Assembly (NCBI RefSeq): GCF_001591605.1
Contig: NZ_BCVF01000037.1
Location: 1 to 34,769, forward strand
Source: Bacillus badius NBRC 15713
Lineage (GTDB): Bacteria; Bacillota; Bacilli; Bacillales; Domibacillaceae
Reading direction: 5' to 3'
DNA: 34,769 nucleotides
The notes beneath the pieces are model-generated. The model searched no databases. It worked only from the letters and a program-made list of their open reading frames with translations, and had not been told where the DNA came from. The translations under genes and the position numbers were made by a program. Numbering within the stretch: the stretch's first letter is position 1; every line of letters starts with the position of its first letter. This document shows, one piece after another, positions 32,891 to 34,769 of this stretch.

Positions 32891-34000
32891 TTAATAGTGT
32901 TCTTTCAGTGTTTTCATCCACTCTTCTTCAAAAGCATCCGATTTTCCCCAGTTTGGAATGACGCTCTTTAAGCTTTCCATATTTACCGGTTCTTTCGATG
33001 AAGCTAATTCTTTTTGGGAAATTAAACTGGCGTCTAAGGCGTATTCTTGCGGAGTCTCCTCCCCTGCCAATTTCTTGGCGAGGATTCTCATATCAATCTT
33101 GCCAATAAGCGCTGGATCGACGGCTGCTGTATACTTCCACGAACTTCCTTTTTCCTGTATAAGCTGCAAATCTGCATTGGAAACGTCAATTCCGTAAATT
33201 TTTACTTCCTCCCGTCCCGCTTCTTTAATGGCGCGGGCTGCGCCGATGGCAAAGGCATCCCATGTGGCATAAATGGCATCTAATTTTCCTTTTGGATATT
33301 TTTTCAGCATTGCCTGAACAGCGTTTTGGGTCTGTACAGATGTATCGGCTGCGGCTACGCCGAATCTTTCTACCTCTTTAATGCCCGGGTTCTTCTTTAA
33401 TGTCTCTTCATATACAGCATTCCGGCGAACCATTGGCGGAAAGCCATCGACCCACAGATAAGCAATATTGGCTTTTCCATTGAAATCCTTCACCAGCTGA
33501 TCCAAGCTCAAGGCAGCTAACGCTTTGTCATCCTGGGAAGTCAACGTGACACCCTCTACTTCTTTTAACTTTTCAATAGAGTCAAACGCGACCACGCTTT
33601 TTCCTTTCTCCGTTAACTTTTTCACAGCATCTGCTGTTGCGGCGTCATCCCCGTGAGAAATAACCACTCCGTCGTAATCCTGATTCGCCGCTTGTGCAAT
33701 GGCATCATGGAATTTTGCTGTATCGCCGTTGGCCGTGAAAATATCCACTTTAAAACCGAGCTCCTCGCCCTCTTTTTTTGCTCCGGCTAAAAACTGGGCG
33801 GTATGGTCATCACCGCCAATTTTGCGGATTACTTTTACTTTCACTTCTTCCCCGTTTGCGAATCGTTCGGGTACATTTTCAATTTTCCCCGGCGTCTTTC
33901 CACTGGATGATGAAGCTCCTTCTTCACCCGCTGAACAGCCGGTCAATAATAGTGTGAAGGTTAAACCGGACACAGCCAGCTTTTTAAATAATTTTCTCAT
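32891..34000 (-). CDS. Lipoprotein sugar-binding protein (probable methylthioribose receptor)
   Basis: A 369-aa solute-binding lipoprotein. Residues 1-22 form a lipoprotein signal with lipobox LLTGC (C22 lipidated). A Ser/Gly-rich linker follows (GEEGASSSSGKTPG). The rest is a type-I periplasmic-binding (ribose-binding-like) fold: KVIRKIGGDDHTAQFLAGAKKEGEELGF, DYDGVVISHGDDAATADAVKKL, and AIYATWDAFAIGAARAIKEAG. It delivers ligand to the RbsC/RbsA-like pair encoded downstream. It lies 90 bp after mtnB in the same direction. The Shine-Dalgarno sequence is GGGGGAG. MTR as ligand follows from the operon, not from recognised binding residues. Confidence 0.88.
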   Translation of the reverse strand: MRKLFKKLAVSGLTFTLLLTGCSAGEEGASSSSGKTPGKIENVPERFANGEEVKVKVIRKIGGDDHTAQFLAGAKKEGEELGFKVDIFTANGDTAKFHDAIAQAANQDYDGVVISHGDDAATADAVKKLTEKGKSVVAFDSIEKLKEVEGVTLTSQDDKALAALSLDQLVKDFNGKANIAYLWVDGFPPMVRRNAVYEETLKKNPGIKEVERFGVAAADTSVQTQNAVQAMLKKYPKGKLDAIYATWDAFAIGAARAIKEAGREEVKIYGIDVSNADLQLIQEKGSSWKYTAAVDPALIGKIDMRILAKKLAGEETPQEYALDASLISQKELASSKEPVNMESLKSVIPNWGKSDAFEEEWMKTLKEHY

Positions 34001-34090
34001 TTGAACTCCCCCTGGATCTTTTCTGTAAATTAATTTATTTCAAATAATTCAAGCCGTTTTCCTTCCCGCCATTCCTTTCATAAATGTGTG

Positions 34091-34729
34091 TTATAGTTGC
34101 TTAATCGCCTGTAAGTTTGCCTTAGCTTGCAAAAGAGCCAGATGGTACTCAAATAGAAATTCACATGCTTCAAGTACTTTTTTAGCCTCGAAGCCATCCT
34201 TTCCCCAGACGGTAATCCCATGGCTGCGGATCAGAACCGCTCCTTGATCCGCCTTTACATATGGGGCCAGTGCAGCTGCCAGCCTGGGAATCTCAGCATA
34301 GTTATCAATGATCGGCACTTCCCACTCCGCGTCTTCTTCCCAACGGCCAAATGCTTTAATCAGTTCCTGCCCTTTAAATACTACTTTTCCTTCATCGCCA
34401 TACAGCTCGGAGACCACATTATTAGCTACCGTATGAACGTGAAGGCTGCAGCCCGCGTTTGATCGCTCATAGATTTCGCAATGAAGAAGCGTTTCCGCTG
34501 AAGGCTTTACATTGGTTTCACCGACGGGCCTGCCGTCTTTGTCAACAATCAAAAAATCTTCATTCGTGCTCTTCCGTTTGTCTTTTCCGCTGGCTGTCAC
34601 AAGGAACTGGAGCGGATTATTCTGAATCTTTATAGATAAATTGCCGCTAGTGCCCATAAACCAGTCTCGTTCAGCCAGCTCGGCTTTTATTTCTGCCAGT
34701 TCATGAATACGGGTGATAAATATGCTCAT
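34091..34729 (-). CDS. mtnB: Methylthioribulose-1-phosphate dehydratase MtnB (class II aldolase family)
   Basis: A 212-aa class II aldolase/adducin-type zinc enzyme that dehydrates methylthioribulose-1-phosphate in methionine salvage. The sequence follows B. subtilis MtnB (about 209 aa) closely: [63 protein letters not shown] (two zinc-binding His) and [22 protein letters not shown] (third His). In some bacteria a related class II aldolase cleaves the same substrate instead (the DHAP shunt), but the TASGKDKRK and SELYGDE segments fit MtnB better. It is the first gene of the operon, which is unusual since mtnB is with mtnWXD in B. subtilis; those genes are not in view. AAAGGCAGG lies upstream. 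Confidence 0.9.
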   Translation of the reverse strand: MSIFITRIHELAEIKAELAERDWFMGTSGNLSIKIQNNPLQFLVTASGKDKRKSTNEDFLIVDKDGRPVGETNVKPSAETLLHCEIYERSNAGCSLHVHTVANNVVSELYGDEGKVVFKGQELIKAFGRWEEDAEWEVPIIDNYAEIPRLAAALAPYVKADQGAVLIRSHGITVWGKDGFEAKKVLEACEFLFEYHLALLQAKANLQAIKQL

Positions 34730-34754
34730 TTTGCATCAACCTGCCTTTCTATAC

Positions 34755-34769
34755 AAAAAACCTCTTCGA
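34755..34769 (-). terminator. Partial leader terminator of mtn operon, cut by the window edge
   Basis: On the minus strand the last bases read TCGA, AGAGG, TTTTTT, then TGTATAG and the mtnB ribosome site. This is the loop, right arm and T run of an intrinsic terminator whose left arm would lie outside the window. Its place in front of a methionine-salvage operon in a Firmicute fits the expression platform of an S-box (SAM) riboswitch, but the aptamer is not visible. Confidence 0.45.

Noticed and set aside
30307-34000. Ribose transporter RbsABC
   Set aside because: The subunits fit the family, but rbsK, rbsD and rbsR are absent and all linked enzymes belong to methylthioribose salvage.

Overview
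The window looks like chromosome from a low-to-medium-GC Firmicute of the family Bacillaceae. The ribosome binding sites are strong (AGGAGG-type), most genes or operons end in U-rich hairpins, and the proteins resemble Bacillus families (PutP/PutR, RocB, an M28 enzyme like YwaD, RsbR, CspB-type, CgoX/HemY, SwrC, MtnK/MtnA/MtnB). I cannot fix the genus from sequence alone. No transposase, integrase, rRNA, tRNA or CRISPR array was seen.

Layout. 1-3120: proline symporter gene putP with a PutR/PucR-type activator. 3300-6168: a 53-aa membrane mini-protein overlapping an SPFH/prohibitin gene, an unknown 114-aa protein and a NorA/Bmr-like efflux pump. 6180-12112: an arginine-related cluster with a RocB-like M20 hydrolase, a DDAH-like and an arginine-deiminase-like guanidine-modifying enzyme, an IclR regulator and an amino-acid permease. 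12242-17596: a secreted M28 aminopeptidase, arylamine N-acetyltransferase, an MDR oxidoreductase, a 62-aa membrane protein, a stressosome RsbR paralogue and a cold-shock protein. 17614-22482: CgoX (HemY) and an RND efflux pump. 22573-26718: a three-gene unit led by a Tet(M)-like GTPase, divergent from an erythromycin-esterase homologue. 26752-27681: glutaminase. 27982-34729: a methylthioribose (MTR) salvage operon, mtnB - binding protein - ATPase - permease - mtnK - mtnA.

How the parts work together. Two units stand out. First, the gene for the arginine-deiminase-like enzyme and the permease gene have nearly identical control regions: TTGACA-N18-TATAAT followed by two tandem 17-bp dyads (best copy TTTCCGTATAACGGAAA) spaced 20 bp apart. 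The only regulator between them is the IclR protein, so these genes probably form one regulon for uptake and breakdown of arginine or a modified arginine. The permease seems to have lost the core of its third membrane helix. Second, the right end joins a simple-sugar-type ABC importer to MTR kinase, MTR-1-P isomerase and MTRu-1-P dehydratase. This predicts that the importer carries MTR. The window ends inside what looks like the leader terminator of that operon, possibly an S-box.
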